Below, piece by piece: positions 25,591-33,421 of a DNA stretch of 64,000 nucleotides (positions within the stretch are counted from its first letter, which is position 1; each line of letters starts with the position of its first letter). Source of the DNA: Kitasatospora sp. CB01950 (lineage in GTDB: Bacteria; Actinomycetota; Actinomycetes; Streptomycetales; Streptomycetaceae); contig NZ_LISX01000002.1 in assembly GCF_001905465.1 (NCBI RefSeq), positions 743,425 to 807,424 on the forward strand, given 5' to 3'. The position numbers were made by a program, and so were the translations under genes. The notes below the pieces were generated by a model. The model was not told the DNA's origin. It did no database searches and saw nothing but the letters and a program-made list of their open reading frames with translations.

Positions 25591-26843
25591 GGCACCTCCA
25601 GGCGCAGGCGGGTCGGCCCGCCGGTGGGGCTGGTCACGGTCAGGCGTCCTCTCAGGATGGCGACCCGATCGGCGAGGCCCTGGAGGCCCGCGCCGGTGGC
25701 GGGGTCGGCGCCGCCGCGACCGTTGTCGGTGACGGACAGCACCAGTGTGTCACCGTCCAGCAGGCCGTGAACGGCGATCTCGTCGGCGTCACTGTGCTTG
25801 GCGGCGTTGGTGAGCGCCTCGGTGACGGTGAAGTACGCGGCGCTCTCGACCGGCCCGGGCAGCCGTCGCGGCAGGTCCAGCTCGACCAGCACCGGCACGG
25901 GGTGCCGCAGCGCCAACTCGGCGACGGCGGCGGGGAGTCCGTGGTCGGTGAGGACCTGCGGGTGGATGCCGCGCACCAGCGTGCGCAGCTGGTCGAGCGC
26001 GAGCCGGGCCTCGCCGCGCGCGCGGGCGACCAGCTCGGCGGCGGGGCCGTCCTGGCCGCGCAGTTCGAGTTCGGCGAGGCCCAACGTCATGCCCAGCGCG
26101 ACGAGTTGCTGCTGTGCGCCGTCGTGCAGGTCGCGCTCGATCCGCCGCCGCTCGGCCTCGAACGCGTCCGCCAACCGGGCCCGGGAGCGGGTGAGTTCGA
26201 CCACCTGCGCGCCGAGGTCCTCGTCCCGGACGGTCAACAGCAGCCTGGCGAGGCGGACTTGCGCACCGGCCACCAGCGCCCCGCTGTACCCGGCGACCAC
26301 CAGCCCGAGCAGGCCGAGGGCACTCGCCGCCAGCCCGTCGAGCGGGCCGGACACCGGCCGTCCGGGGATCAGCATCACGGTGTCCGGCTGCACCGCCCAG
26401 ATGAACACCGGTGCGGCCAGCAGGAGCAGGGAGCACCCGAGCAGCGCGGCGAACGCCAGCCCGACGGCAGCGAAGACGGTGGACTGCACGGCCACGTAAC
26501 CGAGTTCACGCCAGGTCGCCCGTTCCCGCAGCCGCGTCCGAAGCCACTGCCGCGCCACCGTCCGGTGCGGGTCGGCGAGCCGCACCGGCTCCACCAGCCG
26601 CAGCCGCCACCGCTCCACCACCCCCACCGGCACTCCGACCACAGCCGTCCCGGCCAGAACCACCAGCCCGACGCCGAGCACGGACAGCGCGACGCCCAGC
26701 ACCAGCCCGACGACCAGCATCAGCAGAGCCAGCACGCCCTGCACCGCGCCGCTCAGCAGCAACGCCCAGACCCGCCACGGCCACCCGGACACCAGGAACC
26801 GCACGGGCCGCCGCCGCACCGCCGCCCACACCGCGACGTCCAT
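25575..26843 (-). CDS. Sensor histidine kinase (HisKA_3 type)
   Basis: A 422-residue membrane kinase. Helices lie near 26-72, 115-150 and 165-195, followed by the HisKA_3 phosphotransfer helix with H240 in RRRIERDLHDGAQQQL and a HATPase domain with EALTNAAKHSDA (N box) and VTDNGRGG (G1). The N-terminal region resembles the Streptomyces sensor-domain type without extracellular loop. ATG at 26843 follows GGGGAGG. It is the partner of the overlapping response regulator. Confidence 0.9.
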   Translation of the reverse strand: MDVAVWAAVRRRPVRFLVSGWPWRVWALLLSGAVQGVLALLMLVVGLVLGVALSVLGVGLVVLAGTAVVGVPVGVVERWRLRLVEPVRLADPHRTVARQWLRTRLRERATWRELGYVAVQSTVFAAVGLAFAALLGCSLLLLAAPVFIWAVQPDTVMLIPGRPVSGPLDGLAASALGLLGLVVAGYSGALVAGAQVRLARLLLTVRDEDLGAQVVELTRSRARLADAFEAERRRIERDLHDGAQQQLVALGMTLGLAELELRGQDGPAAELVARARGEARLALDQLRTLVRGIHPQVLTDHGLPAAVAELALRHPVPVLVELDLPRRLPGPVESAAYFTVTEALTNAAKHSDADEIAVHGLLDGDTLVLSVTDNGRGGADPATGAGLQGLADRVAILRGRLTVTSPTGGPTRLRLEVPCSGS

Positions 26844-26970
26844 CCGCGCGCCTCCCCGTTGCCGTTCCCGCCCGACTCTAACCGGCCGGGAGGCACGGGA
26901 GTTCGCCCACGTCACCCACGTCGCCCTGGTGGTCACCGGGCCCTGCGGATCGGAGGCCCGGGGTGTCAGG

Positions 26971-27039
26971 CCCCGCAGCCCTGGGCGTCAGGACCCCGCA
27001 GCCCTGGGCGTCAGGACCCCGCAGCCCTGGGCGTCAGGC
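26971..27039. repeat. 23-bp tandem repeat, three units
   Basis: Three units CCCCGCAGCCCTGGGCGTCA plus GGA or GGC (26971-26993, 26994-27016, 27017-27039). The stop codon of the next gene (27034-27036) lies inside the last unit. The rest of the gap 26844-26970 shows no gene. Confidence 0.92.
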
Positions 27040-27528
27040 GTCGGCGTCCTTGCGGAAGCGCTTGGCGAGCGCCGGATCCGACTCCCACCACAGGCCGGTG
27101 CCGCCGCTCTCCTCTCCCGCGCCGGCCGGGGCGGGGAGCGCGGCGAGGGGTTCCGGGTCGGCCCGCAGGCGGAACATCAGGCCGGGGACCAGGTAGAAGA
27201 CCGCGCCGAGCAGGAAGACGGTCGTCACCGCGTAGATCGGGGGCACGGTGAACCCGGCGACGACCGGGAGGAATAGCGTGTAGCCGAGTCCGGTGCTGCG
27301 GGCGGTGATCGAGGTGTCGCTGTCCTCACCCACCTGCACCGTCAGGGCGTTGGATCTGGTGCGGTCCTTGGAGGTGACCCGCACCTCGCGGGTGCCGGCC
27401 GCGGCCGGGAACCGGGCGACATCGCCCTGTCGCACCCGGCCGACCGGCTCCCCGTCCACCAGAACCGTGAACGTCCCCGCCCGTCCGATCCCCGACTGCT
27501 CCGCGCGCACCACGACGGTCCCGGCCAT
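27034..27528 (-). CDS. Uncharacterised protein with beta-rich N-terminus and two membrane helices
   Basis: A 164-residue protein. The N-terminal beta-rich domain (about 1-78; MAGTVVVRAEQSGIGRAGTF, then DGEPVGRVRQGDVARFPAAA) looks like a small immunoglobulin or PEGA-like fold. Two hydrophobic helices (about 85-118) and a charged tail ending ALAKRFRKDADA follow. No family is recognised with confidence. ATG at 27528 follows a GGGGGG stretch. The stop lies within a 23-bp tandem repeat. It is downstream of the DeoR regulator gene on the same strand, 50 bp away. Confidence 0.65.
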   Translation of the reverse strand: MAGTVVVRAEQSGIGRAGTFTVLVDGEPVGRVRQGDVARFPAAAGTREVRVTSKDRTRSNALTVQVGEDSDTSITARSTGLGYTLFLPVVAGFTVPPIYAVTTVFLLGAVFYLVPGLMFRLRADPEPLAALPAPAGAGEESGGTGLWWESDPALAKRFRKDADA

Positions 27529-27578
27529 TGTCCCCCCAAACGTCTGATCATGAGTGAAGCGGGGGCCAAGGATAGGGC

Positions 27579-28370
27579 TCAGACGAGCAGGAGTTCGCCG
27601 CAGGCCTCGGAAAGGGCCGCCCGGGCGTCGGCGGGGAGCTCGTGGTCGGTGATGAAGCAGTCGAGGTCGGTGAGGGCCGCGAAGCTGCTGAGGCCGACGA
27701 CGCCCCACTTGGTGTGGTCGGCGACGGCGACGGTGCGGTGGGCGGAGGCCATCAGGGCGCGGTTGGTCTGGGCCTCGGCGAGGTTGGGGGTGGTGAGGCC
27801 GGCGCGGTCGCTGACGCCGTGCGCGCCGATGATCAGCAGGTCGACGTGCAGGGAGCGGATCGACTGGTCGGCGAGCGGGCCGACCAGGGCGGCGGAGCGG
27901 GTGGGCGCGCCGCCGGTGAGCAGGAGCGCGGGGGCGTCCTCGCCGCGTTCGGCGGTGTGCGTGCGCAGGAGTTCGGCGACGGGGAGGGAGTTGGTGACGA
28001 CGGTGAGGCCGGGGACGTCGAGCAGGCGGGCGGCGACGGCGTAGGTGGTGGTGCCGGCCGAGATCGCGACCACGCTGCCGGGCTGGACCTGCGCGGCGGC
28101 GGCTTCGGCGAGCGCGGCCTTGGTGTCGGTCTCCAGGCCGGACTTGGCCTCGAAGGCGGGCTCCTCGGCGGCGGCGGTGCGGGCGACCGCGCCGCCGTGG
28201 ACCTTGCGGACGGCTCCGGTGCGGGCGAGGGCGTCGAGGTCGCGGCGGACGGTCATGTCGGACACGCCGAGCCGCTCGACGAGTTCGGCGACCTTGACGG
28301 CTCCGTCGCGGCGCACCTGGTCGAGGATCAGCGCCCGTCGCTGGGCGGCGAGCAGTACGCCGTCGGTCAC
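27579..28370 (-). CDS. DeoR/GlpR-family repressor, probable galactose regulator
   Basis: A 263-residue protein. A DeoR HTH (about 8-60; AQRRALILDQVRRDGAVKVA and GVSDMTVRRDLDALARTGAV) is followed by the sugar-phosphate-binding DeoRC domain with SAGTTTYAVA and VVTNSLPVAEL. GTG at 28370 with GGAGG seven nt upstream is preferred over a longer start at 28418. It is divergent from galK, and both galK and galT promoters contain a near-identical 20-bp element, so it likely controls both. Regulation of gal is inferred from context. Confidence 0.87.
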   Translation of the reverse strand: MTDGVLLAAQRRALILDQVRRDGAVKVAELVERLGVSDMTVRRDLDALARTGAVRKVHGGAVARTAAAEEPAFEAKSGLETDTKAALAEAAAAQVQPGSVVAISAGTTTYAVAARLLDVPGLTVVTNSLPVAELLRTHTAERGEDAPALLLTGGAPTRSAALVGPLADQSIRSLHVDLLIIGAHGVSDRAGLTTPNLAEAQTNRALMASAHRTVAVADHTKWGVVGLSSFAALTDLDCFITDHELPADARAALSEACGELLLV

Positions 28371-28458
28371 TCGGATCCTCCGCCTGGGCACAAGGGGGTG
28401 CTGGGAAGCCGTCAGCATAGTCGACCGGGCGGATCACTGTTCGGCTCTGGTGCTGTGT

Positions 28459-28494
28459 GTTTGAATATGTTGGATATCTCCTGCCTTGAATATC
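28459..28494. promoter_or_regulatory. Candidate gal operator with three TTGRATAT repeats
   Basis: TTGAATAT at 28462-28469, TTGGATAT at 28471-28478 and TTGAATAT at 28487-28494 lie just upstream of galK. The first 20 bases, TGTTTGAATATGTTGGATAT (28459-28478), match 17 of 20 bases of an element upstream of galT. This AT-rich island stands out in GC-rich DNA. Confidence 0.6.
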
Positions 28495-28515
28495 CCTCGC
28501 CTGCTGGAGTGCCCG

Positions 28516-29661
28516 ATGACCACCGACGCCGCCGACGCCTTCATCGCCGCCTACGGCGACGCCCCCGACGGCGTGTGGGCCGCGCCCGGGCGGATCAACG
28601 TGATCGGTGAACACACCGACTACAACGAGGGGTTCGTGCTTCCGGCGGCGCTCCCGCACACCACCCGGGTGGCGGCCCGCCGCCGCACCGACGGCGTGAT
28701 CCGGCTGACCAGCGCGCAGGGCGACGGCAAGGTCACCGAGCTGGCCCTGGACGGGCTCGCGCCGGGCGCGGCGCCGGGCTGGGCGGCGTACCCGGCGGGC
28801 GTGTTCTGGGCGCTGGCGCAGGCCGGCCACCCGGTGGGCGGAGCGGACCTCGCGTTCACCTCGGACGTGCCGACCGGCGCGGGCCTGTCCTCCTCGGCGG
28901 CGCTGGAGTGCGCCACCGCGATCGCCCTGGACGAACTGTTCGGCCTGGGCCTGGACGCGCCGACCCGGGCGCTGCTCGCGCAGCGCGCCGAGAACGACTT
29001 CGTGGGCGTGCCGTGCGGCGCGCTCGACCAGATGGCGTCCAGCTGCTGCGTCGCGGGCCACGCGTTCTTCCTCGACACCCGGACGCTGGCCGGCCGCCAG
29101 GTGCCGCTGGACCTGCCCGCGGTGGGCCTGTCGCTGCTGGTGATCGACACCCGGGTCAAGCACGACCTGGGCGACGGCGCGTACGCGGCGCTGCGGGCGG
29201 GCTGCGAGCGGGCCGCCGAGCTGCTGGGCGTGCGGGCGCTGCGCGACATCGGCAGCGCGGAGCTGGCGGCGGCCGAGGAGAAGCTGCCGGCCGAACTGCG
29301 GCCGCTGCTGCGGCACGTGGTGACGGAGGACCAGCGGGTGCTGGACACCATCCGGCTGCTGGACGCGGGCGAGCCGCGGGCGCTCGGCCCGGTGCTGACG
29401 GCCGGGCACGCCTCGCTGCGCGACGACTACCGGGTGTCCTGCCCGGAGACCGACCTCGCGGTGTCGGCGGCGAACGCGGCCGGCGCGCTGGGCGCGCGGA
29501 TGATGGGCGGCGGCTTCGGCGGCTCGGTGCTGGCCCTGGTCGACACCGACCGGCTGGCGGACGTCGAGCGGGCCGTGCGCGCGGCGTTCGCCGACGCCGG
29601 CTACGTCGACCCGCAGGTCTTCCCGGCCGTCCCCTCGCAGGGCGCGCACCGCATCGCCTGA
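28516..29661 (+). CDS. galK: Galactokinase
   Basis: A GHMP-family kinase phosphorylating galactose with ATP, 381 residues. The galactokinase signature GRINVIGEHTDY is at 25-36, the ATP-binding motif PTGAGLSSSAAL at 119-130 and the third GHMP motif MMGGGFGGS near the C-terminus. ATG at 28516 has GGAG seven nt upstream; an upstream TTG at 28486 is less likely. The gene is divergent from the DeoR regulator and convergent with galT. No epimerase gene (galE) is present in the window. Confidence 0.95.
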   Translation: MTTDAADAFIAAYGDAPDGVWAAPGRINVIGEHTDYNEGFVLPAALPHTTRVAARRRTDGVIRLTSAQGDGKVTELALDGLAPGAAPGWAAYPAGVFWALAQAGHPVGGADLAFTSDVPTGAGLSSSAALECATAIALDELFGLGLDAPTRALLAQRAENDFVGVPCGALDQMASSCCVAGHAFFLDTRTLAGRQVPLDLPAVGLSLLVIDTRVKHDLGDGAYAALRAGCERAAELLGVRALRDIGSAELAAAEEKLPAELRPLLRHVVTEDQRVLDTIRLLDAGEPRALGPVLTAGHASLRDDYRVSCPETDLAVSAANAAGALGARMMGGGFGGSVLALVDTDRLADVERAVRAAFADAGYVDPQVFPAVPSQGAHRIA

Positions 29662-29670
29662 GCGGGCACG

Positions 29671-29728
29671 CGGAACGACGACGCAGGAACAACGAAGCCG
29701 CAGGAACGACGAAGCAGGAACGACGACG
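29671..29728. repeat. Imperfect repeats of CAGGAACGACGAAG between galK and galT
   Basis: Four imperfect copies of about 14-17 bp (from 29671, 29684, 29701 and 29715) directly precede the shared terminator. Confidence 0.75.
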
Positions 29729-29762
29729 CCCCGCCCGGGAACTTCCCTTCCCCGGGCGGGGC
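29728..29762. terminator. Bidirectional stem-loop between galK and galT
   Basis: Perfect 12-bp arms GCCCCGCCCGGG (29728-29739) and CCCGGGCGGGGC (29751-29762) with an 11-nt loop, placed between two convergent genes. Confidence 0.75.
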
Positions 29763-29788
29763 TTCGTGGCTGAGGCGGCCCGGGGGGC

Positions 29789-30871
29789 CTACAGCTCGCG
29801 CAGGGTGCGGGCGGCGGTCTCGGGGCGGATGTCGTTCATGAACGCGCCCATGCCGGACTCGGTGCCGGCCAGGTACTTGAGCTTGTCGGCCGTCCGCCGG
29901 ATGGTGAACAGCTCCAGGTGCAGGGCGAGTTCGGCCTCGGCGGGGCGCGGCGCCTGGTGCCAGGCGGAGATGTAGGGGGCGGGTGCGGGGAACAGCCGGT
30001 CGAAGCGGCGCAGCAGGTCGAGGTAGATCCGGGGGAACTCGGCGCGGGCGGCCTCGTCGAGGGCGGTGAGGTCGGCGACCCGGCGGTGCGGGTACAGGTG
30101 CACCTCGTAGGGCCAGCGGGCGGCGAACGGGACGAACGCCGTCCAGTGCTCGCCGGCCAGGACGACCCGGGAGTCCGGCCGGCCGGTGGTGGCGCGTTCG
30201 GCGGCGAGGACGTCGTCGTACAGGTTGCGGCCGGTGGCCTCCCGGTGGGCGGCGACCTTGGCGAGGGCCTGTGCGGTGCGCGGGGTGACGTACGGGAGGG
30301 CGTAGATCTGGCCGTGCGGGTGGCCGAGGGTGACGCCGATGTCCGCGCCGCGGTTCTCGAAGCAGTAGACCTGCCGGACGTCGGGGCGGGTGTGCAGTTC
30401 GGCGGTGCGGTCGGTCCAGGCGTCCAGGACGAGGCGGGCCTGCTGTTCGGTCAGGTCGGCGAAGGACGCGCCGTGGTCGGGGGTGAAGCAGACCACCTCG
30501 CACCGTCCGGTGCCGGGGGCGAGCGTGTACGGGCCGTCCGACCAGGGGGTGACGTGCTGGGCGGAGGAGCCGGCCAGGGACGGGAAGCGGTTCTCGAACA
30601 CCGCCACCTGGTAGTCCCGGGCGGGCACTTCGCCGGCCCGGCCGTCCCGGGACGGGCACAGCGGGCACTGGTCGGCCGGCGGGTGGTAGATGCGGCCCTG
30701 CCGGTGTGCGGCGATGGTGACCGCGTCCCCGGTGAACGGGTCGACCCGGACCTCGGAGGCGCTCGCCGCCGGGTCGAGCGGCCGCGTGTCGACGACGTCG
30801 CGCACGGCGGGCTCGGTGTCGAAGTAGATCAGTTCCCGGCCGTCGGCCAGCTTGGTCACCGTCTTGTGCAC
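29789..30871 (-). CDS. galT: Galactose-1-phosphate uridylyltransferase
   Basis: Transfers UMP between UDP-glucose and galactose-1-phosphate in the Leloir pathway, 360 residues. The active-site HPH is at 184-186 in GHPHGQIY, zinc-binding C69 and C72 occur in QCPLC, and the C-terminal HIT-like domain carries HLYPHRRV. GTG at 30871 (reading VHKTVTKLADGRELIYFD) is chosen because GAGGGAG lies eight nt upstream; longer starts at 30898 or 30910 lack a ribosome site. The gene has its own promoter region carrying the gal-type operator at 30900-30919. Confidence 0.93.
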   Translation of the reverse strand: MHKTVTKLADGRELIYFDTEPAVRDVVDTRPLDPAASASEVRVDPFTGDAVTIAAHRQGRIYHPPADQCPLCPSRDGRAGEVPARDYQVAVFENRFPSLAGSSAQHVTPWSDGPYTLAPGTGRCEVVCFTPDHGASFADLTEQQARLVLDAWTDRTAELHTRPDVRQVYCFENRGADIGVTLGHPHGQIYALPYVTPRTAQALAKVAAHREATGRNLYDDVLAAERATTGRPDSRVVLAGEHWTAFVPFAARWPYEVHLYPHRRVADLTALDEAARAEFPRIYLDLLRRFDRLFPAPAPYISAWHQAPRPAEAELALHLELFTIRRTADKLKYLAGTESGMGAFMNDIRPETAARTLREL

Positions 30872-30899
30872 GGCGGCGCTCCCTCGGTATTCGACCATC

Positions 30900-30919
30900 A
30901 CATCAAACATTTTCAAACA
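30900..30919 (-). promoter_or_regulatory. Candidate gal operator upstream of galT
   Basis: On the minus strand, TGTTTGAAAATGTTTGATGT differs at only three positions from the element upstream of galK. It contains ATGTTTGA as a direct repeat with 10-bp period (plus-strand TCAAACAT at 30903-30910 and 30913-30920). Confidence 0.6.
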
Positions 30920-30976
30920 TGAAGCAGCACAATGCAACATCCGCAGGTCGGGAGGGTCTCACCCGGGGCCGGCGGC

Positions 30977-30995
30977 GCACCGGGAAACCCGGTGC
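30977..30995. other. Stem-loop GCACCGGG-AAA-CCCGGTGC upstream of the lipoprotein gene
   Basis: Perfect 8-bp arms (30977-30984, 30988-30995) with an AAA loop in the gap between galT and the lipoprotein gene. It may be an operator or a small terminator; the role is not clear. Confidence 0.35.
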
Positions 30996-31016
30996 AGGGC
31001 CGTCGGGGCCATCGGC

Positions 31017-31022
31017 TAGAGT
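31017..31022 (+). promoter_or_regulatory. -10 box TAGAGT of the lipoprotein gene
   Basis: TAGAGT lies 36 nt upstream of the start codon at 31059, and a GGGGGAG ribosome site follows it. The -35 region is unclear. Confidence 0.5.
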
Positions 31023-31058
31023 CCGCCCCGAAAGACCGAAACACCAGGGGGAGTTCAG

Positions 31059-31970
31059 ATGTTCAGGACCGGACGTACGCTTCTTGCCGCCACCGCCGTC
31101 GTGCTCGCGCTGACCGCGACGGCCTGCGGCAGCAAGGGCGCCGACGGAAGCGCCGCGGGCACCGGAAAGGCCGCGGACAGCAAGAGCTCGGGGGCCGACG
31201 CGGCCAAGGAGCTGACGCCCGCCGCGATGCTCGCGATGGTGGGCGAGAAGACCAGCGCGGCCAAGTCCGCCAAGACCGAGGCCACCATGCAGATCGGCGC
31301 CACGAAGGCCAGCAGCATGAAGGGCGCGATCTCCTGGGAGCACGGCCTCAACGGCGAGCTGACCGGCACCATGGGCGGCCCGATGGCGGAGACCCTCAGC
31401 AAGGCCGGCGGCGACGGCACCTTCACCGCGCGGTACCTCGACGACGCGATGTACGTGAACATGGGCGCGGCGATGGCCGGTCAGCTGGGCGGCGCGCACT
31501 GGATCAAGTACGGGTACGCGGACCTCGCGAAGCTGATGGGCGCGGCCGGCGACAGCATGAAGAACCAGCTGCAGAACGCCGACCCGGTCTCGTCGGTGCG
31601 GGCGCTGATCGCCTCCGGCAAGGTCGACAAGGCCGGCACCGAGAGCGTGAACGGTGTGCAGGCCACCAAGTACGCCGGTGACCTCTCGGCGGCCGACATC
31701 ACCCAGGCCACCACCAAGGGCCTCACCCAGGCGCAGGCGGACGCCCTGCAGAAGCAGTTCGCCGCCGCCGGGATCACCAGCGACCACATCGAGGTCTGGG
31801 TGACCGCCGACAACCTGCTGGTCAAGAAGGTCGAGCAGATGCAGAGCAAGGCCGGCGAGATCACCTCGACGGCGACCTACTCCGACTACGGCACCGCGGT
31901 CAGCACCACTCCGCCGAGCGCGAGCGACACGGTGGACTTCACCAAGTTCGTGCCGAACGCGAAGAGCTGA
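31059..31970 (+). CDS. Secreted lipoprotein, LppX/LprAFG-like
   Basis: A 303-residue lipoprotein. The signal peptide ends in lipobox LTATAC with lipid-carrying Cys at about residue 23. A Ser/Lys/Ala-rich linker follows, then a LolA/LppX-type beta domain (about 50-300) containing DAMYVNMGAAMAGQLGGAHW and WVTADNLLVKKVEQM. Relatives in mycobacteria carry lipids or glycolipids across the envelope; the role here is unknown. ATG at 31059 follows GGGGGAG. A strong 14-bp stem-loop lies downstream. Confidence 0.82.
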   Translation: MFRTGRTLLAATAVVLALTATACGSKGADGSAAGTGKAADSKSSGADAAKELTPAAMLAMVGEKTSAAKSAKTEATMQIGATKASSMKGAISWEHGLNGELTGTMGGPMAETLSKAGGDGTFTARYLDDAMYVNMGAAMAGQLGGAHWIKYGYADLAKLMGAAGDSMKNQLQNADPVSSVRALIASGKVDKAGTESVNGVQATKYAGDLSAADITQATTKGLTQAQADALQKQFAAAGITSDHIEVWVTADNLLVKKVEQMQSKAGEITSTATYSDYGTAVSTTPPSASDTVDFTKFVPNAKS

Positions 31971-32004
31971 CCCGCCCCGCCGACGCAACGCCCCGCCGAC
32001 GCAG

Positions 32005-32035
32005 CGCCCCGGCACGGACGATCCGTGCCGGGGCG
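32005..32035 (+). terminator. Stem-loop terminator after the lipoprotein gene
   Basis: Perfect 14-bp arms CGCCCCGGCACGGA (32005-32018) and TCCGTGCCGGGGCG (32022-32035) with a 3-nt loop, followed by TTCGG. Confidence 0.8.
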
Positions 32036-32104
32036 TTCGGCTGTTCGCGATCCGCTCGACTGCTCTTGATCCGCTCGGCGGCTGTTCGCGATCCGGGCCG
32101 CGGG

Positions 32105-32494
32105 CTACTTCTTCTTCGCGGCCGGCTTCTCCTTGATGCGCTGGGTCTCCTTGCGGACCTCGGCCTGGATGGTGCGCTCGCGCTGCAGCCAGTCCGGGTT
32201 CTCGTCGCGCAGGGCGTTGATCTGCTCGGTGGTGAGGGCCTCGGAGACGCCGGCCCGGTTCAGGCCGGTGACGGAGATGCCGAGGCGGGCGGCGATCACC
32301 TGGCGCGGGTGCGGGCCGTTGCGGCGCAGGTCGGCGAGCCACTGCGGCGGGGTGGTCTGCAGGGCGTTGAGCTCGTCGCGGGAGACGACGCCCGCCTGGA
32401 ACTCGGCGGGGGTCGCCGCCAGGTAGATCCCCAGCTTCTTGGCCGCAGTCGCGGGCTTCATGGTCTGGGAGCTCTTGGGCTTGGGCGTAGTCAT
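32105..32494 (-). CDS. DUF5997 family protein
   Basis: A 129-residue protein starting MTTPKPKSSQTMKPATAAKK, with a helical core (LGIYLAATPAEFQAGVVSRD) and a Lys-rich C-terminus KEKPAAKKK. This streptomycete family regularly lies divergent to a LysR-substrate-domain gene, as here. Function unknown. The helical core around QVIAARLGISVTGLNRAGVS may be HTH-like. ATG at 32494 has TACCCT six nt upstream (32501-32506), a leaderless-type start. Confidence 0.78.
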   Translation of the reverse strand: MTTPKPKSSQTMKPATAAKKLGIYLAATPAEFQAGVVSRDELNALQTTPPQWLADLRRNGPHPRQVIAARLGISVTGLNRAGVSEALTTEQINALRDENPDWLQRERTIQAEVRKETQRIKEKPAAKKK

Positions 32495-32552
32495 GGACCA
32501 AGGGTATAGGGAGTGCGCACCTGCCCAGGTCACGGTAGGTAGCCTGGACGGT

Positions 32553-33326
32553 GTGACCGAGATCGAGCAGCCCTCCGATTCCTTCCGCCTGGTGTACGTG
32601 CCGGGCGTGACCCCGACCAAGTGGCTGCGGGTGTGGGGTGAGCGGCTGCCCGACGTCCCGCTGGAACTGGTGCAGGAGACGCCCGTCGCCGGGCACGGCC
32701 TGCTGCTGTCGGGCGGCGCGGACGCGGGCCTGGTGCGGCTGCCGGTGGACCGGACGGTGCTGAGCGCGATCCCGCTGTACACCGAGACCACCGTGGTGGT
32801 GTTCCCGAAGGACCACTGGCTGGCCGCCGCCGAGGAGGTCTCCGTCGCCGACCTCGCCGAGGAGGTCGTCTTCCACCCGCAGGACGACGTCCTGGACTGG
32901 CCGGACGGCGCTCTGCCGGGCCGCCCGGCGTTCGAGCGGCCCGCGACGACGGCCGACGCGATCGAGCTGGTGGCGGCGAACGTCGGCGTGCTGGCCGTGC
33001 CGCAGTCGCTGGCCCGGCTGCACCACCGGCGCGACCTGACCTACCGCACGCTGGCGGACGTTCCGCAGTCGCAGGTGGTGCTGGCCTGGCCGGAGGCGGC
33101 GACCACCGACCTGGTCGAGGAGTTCATCGGCATCGTCCGCGGCCGCACCGCGAACAGCTCCCGCGGCCGGGCCGCCACCGAACCGGCGAAGAAGCAGCCC
33201 GCCGCCAGGAAGGCCCCCGCCAAGGCCCAGCAGAAGCCCCAGCAGAAGTCGCAGCAGAAGCCGCGGACGGGCCAGCGCGGTGCGACGAGCCGTCAGGCCC
33301 CGGCGAAGCGCGGGCGCAAGCGGTAG
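32553..33326 (+). CDS. LysR-type ligand-binding domain protein without HTH, with basic tail
   Basis: A 257-residue protein. Residues about 10-195 resemble the LysR substrate-binding domain ([20 protein letters not shown], then [19 protein letters not shown] and [17 protein letters not shown]). There is no N-terminal winged helix. The last 60 residues are a Lys/Gln/Arg/Pro-rich tail ([20 protein letters not shown] and onward), similar in character to histone-H1-like tails. It could bind DNA nonspecifically or act with its divergent DUF5997 neighbour. GTG at 32553 lies seven nt after TAGCCT (32540-32545), so it is likely leaderless. Confidence 0.75.
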   Translation: MTEIEQPSDSFRLVYVPGVTPTKWLRVWGERLPDVPLELVQETPVAGHGLLLSGGADAGLVRLPVDRTVLSAIPLYTETTVVVFPKDHWLAAAEEVSVADLAEEVVFHPQDDVLDWPDGALPGRPAFERPATTADAIELVAANVGVLAVPQSLARLHHRRDLTYRTLADVPQSQVVLAWPEAATTDLVEEFIGIVRGRTANSSRGRAATEPAKKQPAARKAPAKAQQKPQQKSQQKPRTGQRGATSRQAPAKRGRKR

Positions 33327-33421
33327 GCAGCTCCCCGGCGGCGTTCCCGCAGGTGGCGCGGTGTGGCCCCGATGATGGTCGGCGGGCATCCTTGCCGTAC
33401 CGACCGAGGAGAGAAGCCACG

